Origin: Nonomuraea fuscirosea
Lineage (GTDB): Bacteria > Actinomycetota > Actinomycetes > Streptosporangiales > Streptosporangiaceae
DNA: 64,000 bases
Direction of reading: 5' to 3'
NCBI RefSeq assembly: GCF_003001935.1
Contig: NZ_PVNG01000026.1
Location: 124,001 to 188,000 of the forward strand
Shown: one piece after another, positions 33,570 through 42,429 of the stretch
Numbering within the stretch: the first letter of the stretch is position 1
How the letters are laid out: each line of letters starts with the position of its first letter
Program-made: the position numbers and the translations under genes
Notes under the pieces: generated by a model
What the model was told of the DNA's origin: nothing
What the model saw: only the letters and a program-made list of their open reading frames with translations
The model's database searches: none

Positions 33570-34909
33570 GCCTCCTCTGGGCCACGAGCCTCGTCGTCCT
33601 CCTGGGCGTCGTGATGACGATGCTCGACACCACGATCGTCAACGTCGCCCTGAGCACCCTCGCCCGCGACTTCGGCACCACGCTCGCGACCATGCAGTGG
33701 GCGGTCACCGGCTACCTGCTGGCGCTGTCGATGACGGTCCCGGTCACCGGATGGGCCATGGGCAGGTTCGGCACGAGGAAGGTCTGGCTGGTCTCGCTCG
33801 TGCTGTTCATCGCCGGCTCCGCGCTCGCCGCCGCGTCGTGGTCGGTCTGGAGCCTGGTCGTCTTCCGCGCCGTGCAGGGGCTGGGCGGGGGCCTGCTGCT
33901 GCCGGTCGGCCAGGCGATGCTGGCCCAGGCGGCGGGCAAGGAGCGGATGGGCCGGGCGATGGCGATGATCTCCATGCCGGCGATGCTGGTGCCGGTGCTG
34001 GGGCCGCCGCTCGGCGGGCTGATCGTGGCCGGTCTCGGCTGGCGGTGGCTGTTCCTGGTCAACGTGCCGGTCTGCGCGGTGGCGCTGGTGGCCGCCTTCG
34101 TCCTGCTGCCCCGCGATCAGGGCGCGAGCGCGCGGGGGCTCGACGTGCTCGGCCTGGCGCTGCTCTCCCCCGGGCTGGCCGGTCTGGTCTACGGGCTGTC
34201 GGAGGTGGGCAACGGGGCCTCGGTCCTGCATCCGGCGCTCTGGCTCGGGGCGGCGCTGACGGTGGTGTTCACGGTGCGGGCGCTGCGCGGCCGGGGGACG
34301 CTGCTGGACCTGCGGCTGTTCGGCGACCGCACGTTCGCGGCGGCGGTCGGCGCGCTCGTGTGCTACTCGGCCGCGCTGTTCGGCTTCACCGTGCTCGTGC
34401 CGCTCTACAGCCAGCTCGCCCAGGGCGGGACCGCGCTGGACGCCGGGCTGCTGCTGGCGCCGATGGGGATCGGCGCGGCGATCACGATGCCGCTCGCGGG
34501 CAAGCTGAGCGACAGCAGGGGGCCGCGCGGCGCGGGGGCGGCCGGCGTGGTCGTTGCGGTGGCGGGCATCGTGGCGTTCGTGCTGCTCGGCGGGGGGCCG
34601 GCGCCGATGTTCGTGCTCGGGCTGGGACACGGGCTGGTGTCCACGTCGCTGATGACGGCGGCGTTCAGAACGCTGGAACGTGACGCGATCCCGGCCGCCA
34701 CCACGCTGAGCACGATCGCGGTCCGCCTGGCCTCGCCCTTCGGGGTGGCGGTGCTGGCCGGGCTGCTGCAACTGCTCACCACGGCGGGGGTGGCCCGGCC
34801 GTTCGCGTACGCGTTCTGGGTGGTGGCGGCGCTGACCGCCGTCTCACTGCTGCCGATCGCGCTCATAGGATCGAAGACGTGCAGAGAATCCTCGTCAGCG
34901 CCTGTCTGA
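33551..34909 (+). CDS. MFS multidrug exporter, DHA2 family
   Basis: 452 residues from the ATG at 33551 (GTG at 33542 is possible). Thirteen or fourteen hydrophobic segments. Motif at helix 1 MLDTTIVNVALSTLARDFGT with the Asp of the DHA2 group, WAVTGYLLALSMTVPVTGW, the loop MGRFGTRKVW (motif A) and GPPLGGLIVAGLGWRWLFLVNVP (motif C region). Probably exports a toxic organic compound using the proton gradient, under the divergent TetR. It overlaps the next gene by 31 bp. Confidence 0.92.
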   Translation: MRDSVRSLLWATSLVVLLGVVMTMLDTTIVNVALSTLARDFGTTLATMQWAVTGYLLALSMTVPVTGWAMGRFGTRKVWLVSLVLFIAGSALAAASWSVWSLVVFRAVQGLGGGLLLPVGQAMLAQAAGKERMGRAMAMISMPAMLVPVLGPPLGGLIVAGLGWRWLFLVNVPVCAVALVAAFVLLPRDQGASARGLDVLGLALLSPGLAGLVYGLSEVGNGASVLHPALWLGAALTVVFTVRALRGRGTLLDLRLFGDRTFAAAVGALVCYSAALFGFTVLVPLYSQLAQGGTALDAGLLLAPMGIGAAITMPLAGKLSDSRGPRGAGAAGVVVAVAGIVAFVLLGGGPAPMFVLGLGHGLVSTSLMTAAFRTLERDAIPAATTLSTIAVRLASPFGVAVLAGLLQLLTTAGVARPFAYAFWVVAALTAVSLLPIALIGSKTCRESSSAPV

Positions 34910-35373
34910 TGGGTCGCAAGGTGCGTTACGACGGCCGCGCCAAGACCAGCTCCGACGCCTGGCTCGCCACGTGGCGGGAGGAGGGGCGGCTGGTGCCGTA
35001 CTGCCCGGAGGTGGAGGGCGGGCTGCCGATCCCCCGGCCCGCCGCCGAGATCGAGGGCGGGGCGGGCGGGGCGGCGGTCCTGTCCGGCGCCGCCCGGGTG
35101 CTGGCGAGCGACGGGTCCGACGTGACGGCCGCGTTCGTGTCGGGCGCGCGCGGAGCGCTCGCCGTCGCCCGTACCCACGGCGTGCGGATGGCGGTGCTGA
35201 AGGAGGGCAGCCCCTCGTGCGGCGCGTCGTCGATCTACGACGGCTCCTTCCAGGGGCGGCGGACGCCTGGTCAGGGCGTCACGACGGCGCTGCTGGAGCA
35301 GCACGGCATCCGCGTCTTCACCGAGGACCGGCTCGCCGAGGCCGCCGCCTACCTGCGCACCCTGGAGACGTAG
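34879..35373 (+). CDS. DUF523 protein
   Basis: 164 residues from a GTG (AGGA upstream), beginning in the end of the MFS gene. The family signature is clear: ILVSACLMGRKVRYDGRAK, VPYCPEVEGGLPIPR and VLKEGSPSCGASSIYDGSF, with conserved cysteines in SACL, YCPEV and PSCG that may bind a metal. Related domains occur beside thiouridine desulfidases and in 2-thiouracil metabolism, so a sulfur-related role is possible. Overlaps the convergent membrane protein gene by 25 bp. Confidence 0.85.
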   Translation: MQRILVSACLMGRKVRYDGRAKTSSDAWLATWREEGRLVPYCPEVEGGLPIPRPAAEIEGGAGGAAVLSGAARVLASDGSDVTAAFVSGARGALAVARTHGVRMAVLKEGSPSCGASSIYDGSFQGRRTPGQGVTTALLEQHGIRVFTEDRLAEAAAYLRTLET

Positions 35374-35729
35374 AACGCGCCCGCCAGGCCGGCTGTCAGC
35401 ACGAATGCCATCGTGCTGTGATACCAGGTGAGCAGCGTCGTCCCGCCGCCCGGGCCGAACGCCTGCGCCAGCATGCCCAGCAGCACCCCGCCCAGCGCCG
35501 TCGCGTGGGCGTAGAGCAGCCGGTCCCAGGCCGCCGGCCGGTCGGCCAGCGCGCCGTACGCACCGGCGAGCATGGCCGCGGCGCACAGGGTCTCGACGAT
35601 CGCGGCCGGCACGATCACCGGCTCGCGCAGGGGGCCGAGCCCGATCCCGGCGTGCAGCAGCGCGAACGTGGCGAAGGTCAGCGCGTACAGCAGCGAGAGC
35701 CCGCCCAGCGCCCTGCGGAGTGCGTCCAT
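35349..35729 (-). CDS. Small integral membrane protein
   Basis: 126 residues, four hydrophobic segments (GGLSLLYALTFATFALLHAG, VPAAIVETLCAAAMLAGAYG, LLYAHATALGGVLLGMLAQA, TMAFVLTAGLAGAFYV). No known family recognised. Follows a TetR gene on the same strand by 34 bp. The end overlaps the DUF523 gene end. Confidence 0.7.
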   Translation of the reverse strand: MDALRRALGGLSLLYALTFATFALLHAGIGLGPLREPVIVPAAIVETLCAAAMLAGAYGALADRPAAWDRLLYAHATALGGVLLGMLAQAFGPGGGTTLLTWYHSTMAFVLTAGLAGAFYVSRVRR

Positions 35730-35763
35730 GCCCCCACGGTCGCATCCCGCGCGGGCCGGGGAA

Positions 35764-36366
35764 TCAGCTCTGGGGAGACGCCCCGCCTACATCGGGAGAC
35801 GTAGGCAGCAGCCGTCTCACCAGCCGGATCGCCTCGTCGATGGTGACCTCGGCGTCGTGCTCCGACTCGCACGCGGCCACCTCGCGGCCCGCCTCGGCCA
35901 TCATCGTGGTCAGCAGGACGACGAGCACGTGGCTCTCCCGCGTGTCCGCCAGGCCGAGCAGCCGCTTGTTGCCGCCGATCCAGTTCCAGCCGCGCTGCCT
36001 GCGCAGGACGGTGAACTCGGCCGGCCCGTCGCTCTCCAGGAACAGCCTGGCCACGTCGCGCTGCTCCCACGAGCCCTCCAGGTAGGCCCTGGCCCCCGCT
36101 ATGAAGCGCTCGCCCGCGTCCTCCGCCGCCTTGGCCGCCCGGGAGGTGCGTTCCTCCTGGCCGCGCATGAACTGCTCCCACAACGCCAGGAAGAGTCCCG
36201 GTTTGCCGCCGAAGTGGTGGTAGAGGCTGCCGACGCTGATCCCGGACGCCGCCACGATGTCGGCGACCGTGGCCTCGGCGTACCCCTTGGCCAGGAAGAC
36301 GTCCCTGGCCGCGCGCAGGAGCGTGTCCTGGGTGCCGCTCGACCGGCTCCAGCGCCTGCTCCGCAT
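35764..36366 (-). CDS. TetR-family regulator
   Basis: 200 residues. HTH: TLLRAARDVFLAKGYAEATVADIVAASGISVGSLYHHFGGK (split near 30), followed by an effector domain with WEQRDVARLFLESDGPAEF. The ATG overlaps the stop of the upstream membrane-anchored gene as ATGA, so both are co-translated; that is unusual for a regulator. Likely controls its own operon and perhaps the membrane protein downstream. Confidence 0.88.
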   Translation of the reverse strand: MRSRRWSRSSGTQDTLLRAARDVFLAKGYAEATVADIVAASGISVGSLYHHFGGKPGLFLALWEQFMRGQEERTSRAAKAAEDAGERFIAGARAYLEGSWEQRDVARLFLESDGPAEFTVLRRQRGWNWIGGNKRLLGLADTRESHVLVVLLTTMMAEAGREVAACESEHDAEVTIDEAIRLVRRLLPTSPDVGGASPQS

Positions 36367-36959
36367 CAGTACTCCCAGGTGTCGGTGCGCTGTTCGTGGC
36401 TGATGCAGAACACGCCGGTGCCGTGCTCGCCCTTGGCCAGGTCCACCCGGATCCAGCCCTCGGCGCGGGCCACCTTGGCGGTGTAGCCGCTGACGGGGGT
36501 GGCCGAGACCAGGCGGCAGCCTTCGGGACCGAGCGTGAACGCCACCTCGCCGCCCTTCACTTTCACCACCCTGAGGTCCTCACCGGCGGTCGGCGTGGGG
36601 CTGGGAGCGGTCGGTGTGGGGCTGGGAGCGGAAGTGCGCACCGGTTTCGGCGGCGTCGTGCTCCGCTTCACGGAAGGCGTAGCAGCAGGGGTCGGCGCCC
36701 GGGTTTCCGTGGGAGGCGGCGCGGAGTCCGTTCTGGGGGATTTCGTCGGAGTTGGTTTCTTCGTCGTACGACGAGGAGCCGGCGATGAATCGTCCTTGTC
36801 CGCCGCGAGCGTTTGGGCGAGAAACGGCTCGACGTTCACCTCGTCCGCGAACTCATTACGCAGCACACCCCGCACGCCGAACCACGAGACCGACACCGCG
36901 ACCGCGGTGGCACCGCACCAGATAGCGGCATATCTCATTGCTCGACGCATGAGACGCAT
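36366..36959 (-). CDS. Membrane-anchored Pro/Thr-rich extracellular protein
   Basis: 197 residues: a basic start, one hydrophobic segment (YAAIWCGATAVAVSVSWFGV), a long Pro/Thr/Ser-rich stalk (about 55-125, with repeats TPTAPSPTPTA) and a C-terminal folded domain of about 70 residues (VVKVKGGEVAFTLGPEGCRL, GYTAKVARAEGWIRVDL, CISHEQRTDTWEY) with two Cys. Probably anchored outside the membrane. No family recognised. Its start is only 29 bp from the divergent response regulator start, so the promoters overlap. Confidence 0.72.
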   Translation of the reverse strand: MRLMRRAMRYAAIWCGATAVAVSVSWFGVRGVLRNEFADEVNVEPFLAQTLAADKDDSSPAPRRTTKKPTPTKSPRTDSAPPPTETRAPTPAATPSVKRSTTPPKPVRTSAPSPTPTAPSPTPTAGEDLRVVKVKGGEVAFTLGPEGCRLVSATPVSGYTAKVARAEGWIRVDLAKGEHGTGVFCISHEQRTDTWEY

Positions 36960-36988
36960 TATGTACGCCCCCAGTACGGTTGGTGCGC

Positions 36989-37666
36989 ATGGCGACGGTT
37001 CTCGTAGTCGAAGACGATGAATTCGTCAGATCGGCGATGATTCACGAGCTGGGCCGGCGGCAGCACGTCGTCCGCAGCGCGGGATGCGCACTCGACGCGC
37101 TCAGGGAGATCTCGCAGGCTCCCCCCGACGCCGTCATCCTGGACCTGGGCCTGCCGGACCTGGACGGCTCCGAGGCGCTGCGCATGGTGCGCGGCATCTC
37201 CGACGTCCCGGTCATCGTGGCCACCGCCCGCGACGACGAGAGCGAGATCGTCCGGCTGCTGCGCGCGGGCGCCGACGACTACCTCGTCAAGCCGTTCTCC
37301 GGCGACCACCTCAGCGCCCGGCTGGACGCCGTTTTGCGCCGGGCCAGGTCCGCGCCCGAGCCGCGCACGCTCCAGGTCGGCGGCCTGGTGGTGGACGTGG
37401 ACCGGCGCGCGGCCGCGCTCGACGGCGGCCCGCTCGCGCTGACCAGGCGCGAGTTCGACCTGCTCGCCTACCTGGCCGCCCGCGCCGACCGGGTCGTCAG
37501 CCGCAAGGAGCTGCTGGCCGAGGTCTGGCAGCTGACCTACGGCGACGACCAGACGATCGACGTGCACCTGTCGTGGCTGCGGCGCAAGCTCGGCGAGAGC
37601 GCCGCGCGGCCCCGCTACCTGCACACCGTGCGCGGGGTCGGCTTCATGCTGTCGGCGCCCCAATGA
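36989..37666 (+). CDS. OmpR-family response regulator
   Basis: 225 residues from the ATG at 36989. Receiver domain with acidic pair ED8-10, phosphoacceptor Asp52 (VILDLGLPD), Thr in VIVATARDDE and Lys in YLVKPFSGDHL. C-terminal winged helix with LTRREFDLLAYLAARADRVVS and the ending YLHTVRGVGFML. It forms a two-component system with the kinase gene 37 bp downstream. Lies just upstream of an LPMO gene. Confidence 0.94.
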   Translation: MATVLVVEDDEFVRSAMIHELGRRQHVVRSAGCALDALREISQAPPDAVILDLGLPDLDGSEALRMVRGISDVPVIVATARDDESEIVRLLRAGADDYLVKPFSGDHLSARLDAVLRRARSAPEPRTLQVGGLVVDVDRRAAALDGGPLALTRREFDLLAYLAARADRVVSRKELLAEVWQLTYGDDQTIDVHLSWLRRKLGESAARPRYLHTVRGVGFMLSAPQ

Positions 37667-37703
37667 GGGGCGCCGCCCCCGTGGAACACGGGCGAGGGGT
37701 TCG

Positions 37704-39014
37704 ATGAGGCGGACGCTGGCGATGCTCATGGTGGCCGTCACCTCGATGGTCGCGCTGGCCTTCCTGGTGCCGCTGGCCCTGATCGTCAGGGAGACGGCGC
37801 AGAGCAGGGCCGTGGCCGCCGCCGAGCGGCAGGTGTCCGCGCTGGTGCCGGTGCTGGCGCTGACGACAAGGAGCGACGACCTCGCGCACGCGATGGCGCG
37901 CACCGATGCGGGGCGGCGCGGCCTGCTCGCCGTCCACGTCGGGGGCGGCGCCATGGTGGGCACGACCAGGGCGCCGGCCGCGCAGGTGGCCGAGGCCGCC
38001 GCGGGGAGCAGGGCGAGCACGGCGGAGCTGACCGGCGGCTACGTGCTGCTGCGCCCCGTGGTGCTGGACGGCGACCGGGGCGCGGTGATCGAGGTGTTCG
38101 TGCCCGCCGACGACCTCGACCGGGGCGTCTACGCCTCGTGGGCGGTGCTGACCGGGGTGGCCGTGGTGCTGGTGCTCGGCTCGGTGGTGGTCGGCGACCG
38201 GCTCGGGGCCAGGGTCGTCCGCGCCGCGCGCCGCCTGGGCACCGCCGCCACCGCGCTCGGCGACGGCGACCTGAGCGAGCGCATCTACCCCGACGGCCCG
38301 CCCGAGCTCAAGGCGGCGGCCACCGCGTTCAACGCCATGGCCAACCGGGTCACCCACCTGCTCGCGGCCGAGCGGGAGCTGGCCGCCGACCTGTCGCACC
38401 GGCTGCGTACGCCGCTGACCGCGCTCAAGCTCAGCCTGGACCAGCTCGGGCCGCAGGCGGAGCCGAGCAGGCAGGCGCTGGCCCGGCTGGAGGGCGAGGT
38501 GACCACGATCATCTCGGCGGCCAGACGGCCCAAGCGCGCGGCCCGCTCGTGCGACGCCGCCGAGGTGCTGCGCGAGCGGCTGGCGTTCTGGTCGGCGCTG
38601 GCCGAGGACCAGGGGCGGCCGTGGCAGCTCGCCGGGGCCACGCTCCCGGTGCGGGCGCCCGTACCGGCGGGCGAGCTGACGGCGGCGGTGGACGCGCTGC
38701 TCGGGAACGTGTTCCGGCACACGCCGGAGGGGACGGCGTTCGGCGTCACGCTGCACGAGGGCCGGGACGCGATCGGCATTCTGGTCGCCGACGCGGGGCC
38801 GGGCATCGCGGACCCGGAGACGGCGCTGGAGCGGGGCGCCAGCGGGAGCGGGTCCACCGGGCTGGGCCTGGACATCGCGCGGCGGCTGGCGGAGTCGACC
38901 GGCGGGGTGCTGCGGCTGGACCGTTCGCCGATGGGCGGGGCCGAGGTGCAGGTGTGGCTGCGTACCGCCACCCACACTGAAAAGCTCTCTAAGTCAGCCT
39001 TAAAGGAGGCTTAA
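37704..39014 (+). CDS. Sensor histidine kinase
   Basis: 436 residues. Two membrane segments (about 5-28 and 145-168) flank an extracellular sensor of about 115 residues; then a HAMP linker, DHp with ADLSHRLRTPLTAL (His232), and an HATPase domain with LGNVFRHTPEG (N-box), DAGPGI (G1) and GSTGLGLDIARRLAE (G2). The kinase is a little shorter than average in the HATPase domain. The start has GAGGGG upstream. A hairpin terminator overlaps its stop. The signal is unknown; the adjacent LPMO suggests a link to chitin or cellulose. Confidence 0.93.
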   Translation: MRRTLAMLMVAVTSMVALAFLVPLALIVRETAQSRAVAAAERQVSALVPVLALTTRSDDLAHAMARTDAGRRGLLAVHVGGGAMVGTTRAPAAQVAEAAAGSRASTAELTGGYVLLRPVVLDGDRGAVIEVFVPADDLDRGVYASWAVLTGVAVVLVLGSVVVGDRLGARVVRAARRLGTAATALGDGDLSERIYPDGPPELKAAATAFNAMANRVTHLLAAERELAADLSHRLRTPLTALKLSLDQLGPQAEPSRQALARLEGEVTTIISAARRPKRAARSCDAAEVLRERLAFWSALAEDQGRPWQLAGATLPVRAPVPAGELTAAVDALLGNVFRHTPEGTAFGVTLHEGRDAIGILVADAGPGIADPETALERGASGSGSTGLGLDIARRLAESTGGVLRLDRSPMGGAEVQVWLRTATHTEKLSKSALKEA

Positions 39015-39032
39015 CCCCGATATTTCGGGGTT
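39013..39032 (+). terminator. Terminator after the histidine kinase
   Basis: AACCCCGA/TCGGGGTT stem with a TATT loop, followed by TCTCGTGT. The stop codon of the kinase runs into the first arm. The stem is followed by few T residues, so termination may be partial. Confidence 0.6.
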
Positions 39033-39045
39033 TCTCGTGTTCCAA

Positions 39046-39067
39046 GGTGATCTGCATGCAGATCACC
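39046..39067. promoter_or_regulatory. 22-bp perfect palindrome over the LPMO start codon
   Basis: GGTGATCTGCA followed by its exact reverse complement. The ATG at 39056 is at the centre. It could be an operator or an RNA hairpin that hides the start codon; the AAGG ribosome binding site lies at its left edge. Confidence 0.75.
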
Positions 39068-40111
39068 CGCAAGGCGCTCGCCGCCGCCACCCTGGCCGCC
39101 CCCACGCTCCTCGTGCTCGCCGTCGCCCCCGGCACGGCCTCCGCCCACGGCACCATGAGCAACCCGCCCAGCCGCACCATGGTCTGCTACAGCGAGGGCC
39201 CGGAGAACCCGAAGTCGGCCGCCTGCAAGCAGGCCGTGGCGATCGGCGGCACGCAGCCCCTCTACGACTGGAACGAGGTCAACATCGCCGACGCGGCCGG
39301 AAGGCACCGCCAGATCATCCCGGACGGCAGGCTGTGCAGCGCGGGCCGCGACAAGTACCGCGGCTTCGACCAGGCGCGGGCCGACTGGCCGGCGACGAGC
39401 ATGACCGCCGGCGCCACGCACACCTTCAGGTACCGCGCCACCGCCCCGCACAAGGGCTCCTTCGAGCTGTACATGACCAGGGACGGCTACGACCCGTCCG
39501 CCCCGCTGAAGTGGTCGGACCTGGAGGCCAAGCCGTTCCACGTCGCGAACCCCACGGTCGTCGACGGCTTCTACACCATGACGGCCAAGCTCCCCTCCCG
39601 GCAGGGACGCCACCTGATCTACGCGATCTGGCAGCGCAGCGACAGCCCCGAGGCGTTCTACTCCTGCTCGGACGTGCTTTTCGGGCAGAGCAACCCCTCC
39701 CCCGCCCCCACGCCGACCGGCACCCCGACCGCGACCCCCAAGCCGACGCCCACGACCGCCCCCACCGGTCGGCCCACCACGCGTCCCACCACGCGTCCCA
39801 CCACTGGGCCCACCACTGGGCCCAGCTCCCCCGCTCCCGGCGGCGGCACGTCCCCCGTCACGATCAACGCGGGCGTCGGCGTCTCCCCTGCCACGGCCAG
39901 GGCCGGTGCGCGGGTGCGGGTGACGGCCGTGTGCGGCGGCTCCCAGGTGCGGAACGTCTCCTCCAACGCCTTCTCCCCGGTCGCCTACCGGCCCGCCGCG
40001 GCCACCGCCTCCTGGTCGGCGAACGTGCGGGTGCGGCGTCCCGGCACCCACGCCGTGACCGTACGCTGCGCGAACGGCGGAGTGGCGCGTACCGCGTTCA
40101 CCGTCCGCTGA
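39056..40111 (+). CDS. Secreted AA10 lytic polysaccharide monooxygenase
   Basis: 351 residues. The signal peptide ends GTASA and the mature protein starts with His31 (HGTMSNPPSR), as needed for the copper histidine brace; the second ligand is His132 in ATAPHKGSFELY. The rest of the AA10 domain runs to about 215 (AIWQRSDSPEAFYSCSDV). A Thr/Pro linker with repeats and an 80-residue C-terminal Ig-like domain (VTINAGVGVSPATARAG to the end) follow. It oxidatively cleaves chitin or cellulose outside the cell. The C-terminal domain is not a recognised CBM2 or CBM5, so the target surface is unclear. Confidence 0.9.
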   Translation: MQITRKALAAATLAAPTLLVLAVAPGTASAHGTMSNPPSRTMVCYSEGPENPKSAACKQAVAIGGTQPLYDWNEVNIADAAGRHRQIIPDGRLCSAGRDKYRGFDQARADWPATSMTAGATHTFRYRATAPHKGSFELYMTRDGYDPSAPLKWSDLEAKPFHVANPTVVDGFYTMTAKLPSRQGRHLIYAIWQRSDSPEAFYSCSDVLFGQSNPSPAPTPTGTPTATPKPTPTTAPTGRPTTRPTTRPTTGPTTGPSSPAPGGGTSPVTINAGVGVSPATARAGARVRVTAVCGGSQVRNVSSNAFSPVAYRPAAATASWSANVRVRRPGTHAVTVRCANGGVARTAFTVR

Positions 40112-40261
40112 ACGGGAAATCAGGCTGACCGGATACCGGGAAACTTTCCCGCCCGCTCACGAGTCGTACAGACTGGGCGCGTCGAATCGACGGAAATGTG
40201 TATTCTCCGTGACGCGTAAGGGGGCCCGATTTCTAACGGGAAACGGGGAAAGGACACGGCA

Positions 40262-41632
40262 GTGCCTGTCGACCTGAACAATGAACGACCCCTGGCCTGG
40301 GATTCGGCCACGCTCGACGCGGACACCAAGGCGATGCTCGACAATCTGCAGCCGAACATCCTGCGCGCGCATGTGCGCGAGCACATGACCCTGCTGTTCG
40401 TCCGGTTCAACGACGTGGCCGAGGGCAGGGCCTTTCTTCGCGGCATCGCGACCACGAAGATGAAGTCGGCGCGCCGGCATCTGGAAGAGGTGCGCGATTT
40501 CGCCGCCGGCCGCGGCCGCGGCACCCCGTACGTGGGGATCGGCATCAGCAAGGCCGGCTACCGCGACCTCGGCCACCCGGTCGAGGACGTGCGCAGGTTC
40601 GACGACGAGGTCTTCCGCGACGGCATGAAGCGGCGGATCGCGCGGGCCGGCGACCCGCCGGTGGAGGAGTGGGAGCGCGCCTACCAGCGGGAGATCCACG
40701 CCGTCGTCCTGATCGGCGACGCCGAGCCCGAGCCGGTGGCCAGGCTGCGCGCCGAGATCCTGGGCGAGCTGCCGAGCAGCGCCAGGCTGCTCGGCGAGGA
40801 GAGCGGTCACGGCATGCGCAACCCCGCCGGCGACGGCATCGAGCACTTCGGCTACGTGGACGGCCGCAGCCAGCCGCTGTTCCTGAAGGACGAGGTGGAC
40901 AGGGAGCCGAAGCAGCACTGGGACCCGGCGTTCCCGCTGAGCAACGTCCTGGTGCCGGACCCGTTCGCGCCGGACCCGTCCCGGCACCACGGCAGCTACC
41001 TGGTCTTCAGGAAGCTGGAGCAGAACGTGCGGGCGTTCAAGGAGATCGAACGGGACCTGGCCGACAGCCTCGGGCTGAAGGGCGCCGACCGCGACCGGGC
41101 GGGCGCCATGCTCGTCGGCCGCTTCAAGGACGGCACTCCGCTGACGCTCAAGCCCGGCGGGAACGGCGGGCCGGTGGTCAACGACTTCACCTTCGACGCC
41201 GACGACGGCTCCAAGTGCCCGTTCAGCGGTCACGTCAGGAAGACCAACCCGCGCTCGTTCGGGCGTGAGGTGATCATGGCCAGGCGCGGGCAGACGTACG
41301 GCGACCGCGCCGACGACCCGTCGGACGACTCGCCGCCGGAGGTGCGCCCGACCGGTGAGGTGGGCCTGCTGTTCATGGCGTTCAACAGCAGCCTGCTCAG
41401 CCAGTTCGAGTTCACCCAGGAGTCCTGGGCCGACTCCCCCGACTTCGAGATCCCGGGGACCGGCCACGATCCGGTCATCGGGCAGGGTGTCCGGGACCTG
41501 AAGGTCACCTTCCCCAAGGTGTGGGGCAAGCCGGAGATGTCGCCCCCGCACGCTCAGGTGGCCCAGACGGTCACGATGAAGGGCGGCGAGTACTTCTTCG
41601 CGCCGTCACTGGCCTACCTGCGCAGTCTGTAG
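40262..41632 (+). CDS. DyP-type peroxidase family protein
   Basis: 456 residues from a GTG (AAAGGA upstream). Diagnostic motif region EHFGYVDGRSQPLFL (the GxxDG loop with the distal Asp), the probable heme-ligand His in FSGHVRKTNPRS, and ARRGQTYG as the distal Arg region. LLFMAFNSSLLSQFEFTQESW near 360-380 is typical of the DyP family C-terminus. No signal peptide or Tat motif is seen, so it is probably cytosolic or carried by an encapsulin. No encapsulin gene is in the window. Uses hydrogen peroxide to oxidise dyes, lignin-like phenols or other compounds. Confidence 0.85.
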   Translation: MPVDLNNERPLAWDSATLDADTKAMLDNLQPNILRAHVREHMTLLFVRFNDVAEGRAFLRGIATTKMKSARRHLEEVRDFAAGRGRGTPYVGIGISKAGYRDLGHPVEDVRRFDDEVFRDGMKRRIARAGDPPVEEWERAYQREIHAVVLIGDAEPEPVARLRAEILGELPSSARLLGEESGHGMRNPAGDGIEHFGYVDGRSQPLFLKDEVDREPKQHWDPAFPLSNVLVPDPFAPDPSRHHGSYLVFRKLEQNVRAFKEIERDLADSLGLKGADRDRAGAMLVGRFKDGTPLTLKPGGNGGPVVNDFTFDADDGSKCPFSGHVRKTNPRSFGREVIMARRGQTYGDRADDPSDDSPPEVRPTGEVGLLFMAFNSSLLSQFEFTQESWADSPDFEIPGTGHDPVIGQGVRDLKVTFPKVWGKPEMSPPHAQVAQTVTMKGGEYFFAPSLAYLRSL

Positions 41633-41722
41633 CACCGCCTGCGAGGGTGAGCAGAAGGATGTACGCCCGGTTCAGCCCGCCGGAGGAGGCGGGCGCGGGG
41701 CCGCGTTCAGCATGATTTCCCC

Positions 41723-42406
41723 ATGACGATCGCACTGCTGCTCACCCTCGCGGCGCTGGCGGTGGTCGACAGCACCAGCTTCGGCACCCTCGGCATCCCC
41801 GTCTACCTGCTGCTGGCCGCGGACAGGTCGCGCGGATCCCGGTTGCTGACCTACCTGGCCACCGTGGTGGTCTTCTACTCCCTGGTGGGCGTGGCGCTCA
41901 TGCTGGGGCTGGCCGCGGCCATGGACGCCTTCGGCGACCTGCTGGACAGCCGGCCGGTGCGGGTGGTGGAGCTCGCCGCCGGGGTGGGGCTGTTCGCGCT
42001 CAGCTACCGGTTCGATCCGAAGTGGCGGGCCAAGCGGGGCCGGCCGGAGCGCACGTTCGAGCGCCGCGTCGGCGGGCCGCGGACGATGGTGCTGCTGGGG
42101 CTGACCGCCGGGGTGCTGGAGGTGGCCACGATGGTGCCGTACCTGGCGGCGATCGGCCTCATGACGACCTCCGGGCTGACGACGGCCCAGTGGGTGCCGG
42201 TGCTGGCGGCGTACGTGCTGGTCATGATCGTGCCGACGCTCGTGCTCATGGCGCTGCGCGGGATGGCCGGCGGCCGGCTGGAACCGAAGCTGGAGCGGCT
42301 GCGGGCCTGGCTCACCAAGCACTCGGCCTCGATGGTGAGCTGGGGAATGGCGATCGTCGGGTTCCTGCTGGCGAGAGACGCGGCCGTCCATCTGTTTTTC
42401 AGCTGA
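41723..42406 (+). CDS. GAP/SfLAP family membrane protein
   Basis: 227 residues with six hydrophobic segments: LLLTLAALAVVDSTSFGTLGIP at the start, TYLATVVVFYSLVGVALMLG, LAAGVGLFALSYRFD, LLGLTAGVLEVATMVPYLAAIGL and others. Matches the GAP (Sap, sulfolipid-1-addressing protein-like) family related to LysE-type exporters. A lipid or peptidolipid export role is known for mycobacterial relatives; no direct evidence here. No strong ribosome binding site seen. Confidence 0.8.
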   Translation: MTIALLLTLAALAVVDSTSFGTLGIPVYLLLAADRSRGSRLLTYLATVVVFYSLVGVALMLGLAAAMDAFGDLLDSRPVRVVELAAGVGLFALSYRFDPKWRAKRGRPERTFERRVGGPRTMVLLGLTAGVLEVATMVPYLAAIGLMTTSGLTTAQWVPVLAAYVLVMIVPTLVLMALRGMAGGRLEPKLERLRAWLTKHSASMVSWGMAIVGFLLARDAAVHLFFS

Positions 42407-42429
42407 CGGATTGATCAATACTTGGGTGC

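Noticed and set aside
40126-40141. Short hairpin after the LPMO as terminator
   Set aside because: The CGGGAA/TTCCCG stem is only six bases with a tiny loop and no T-tract.
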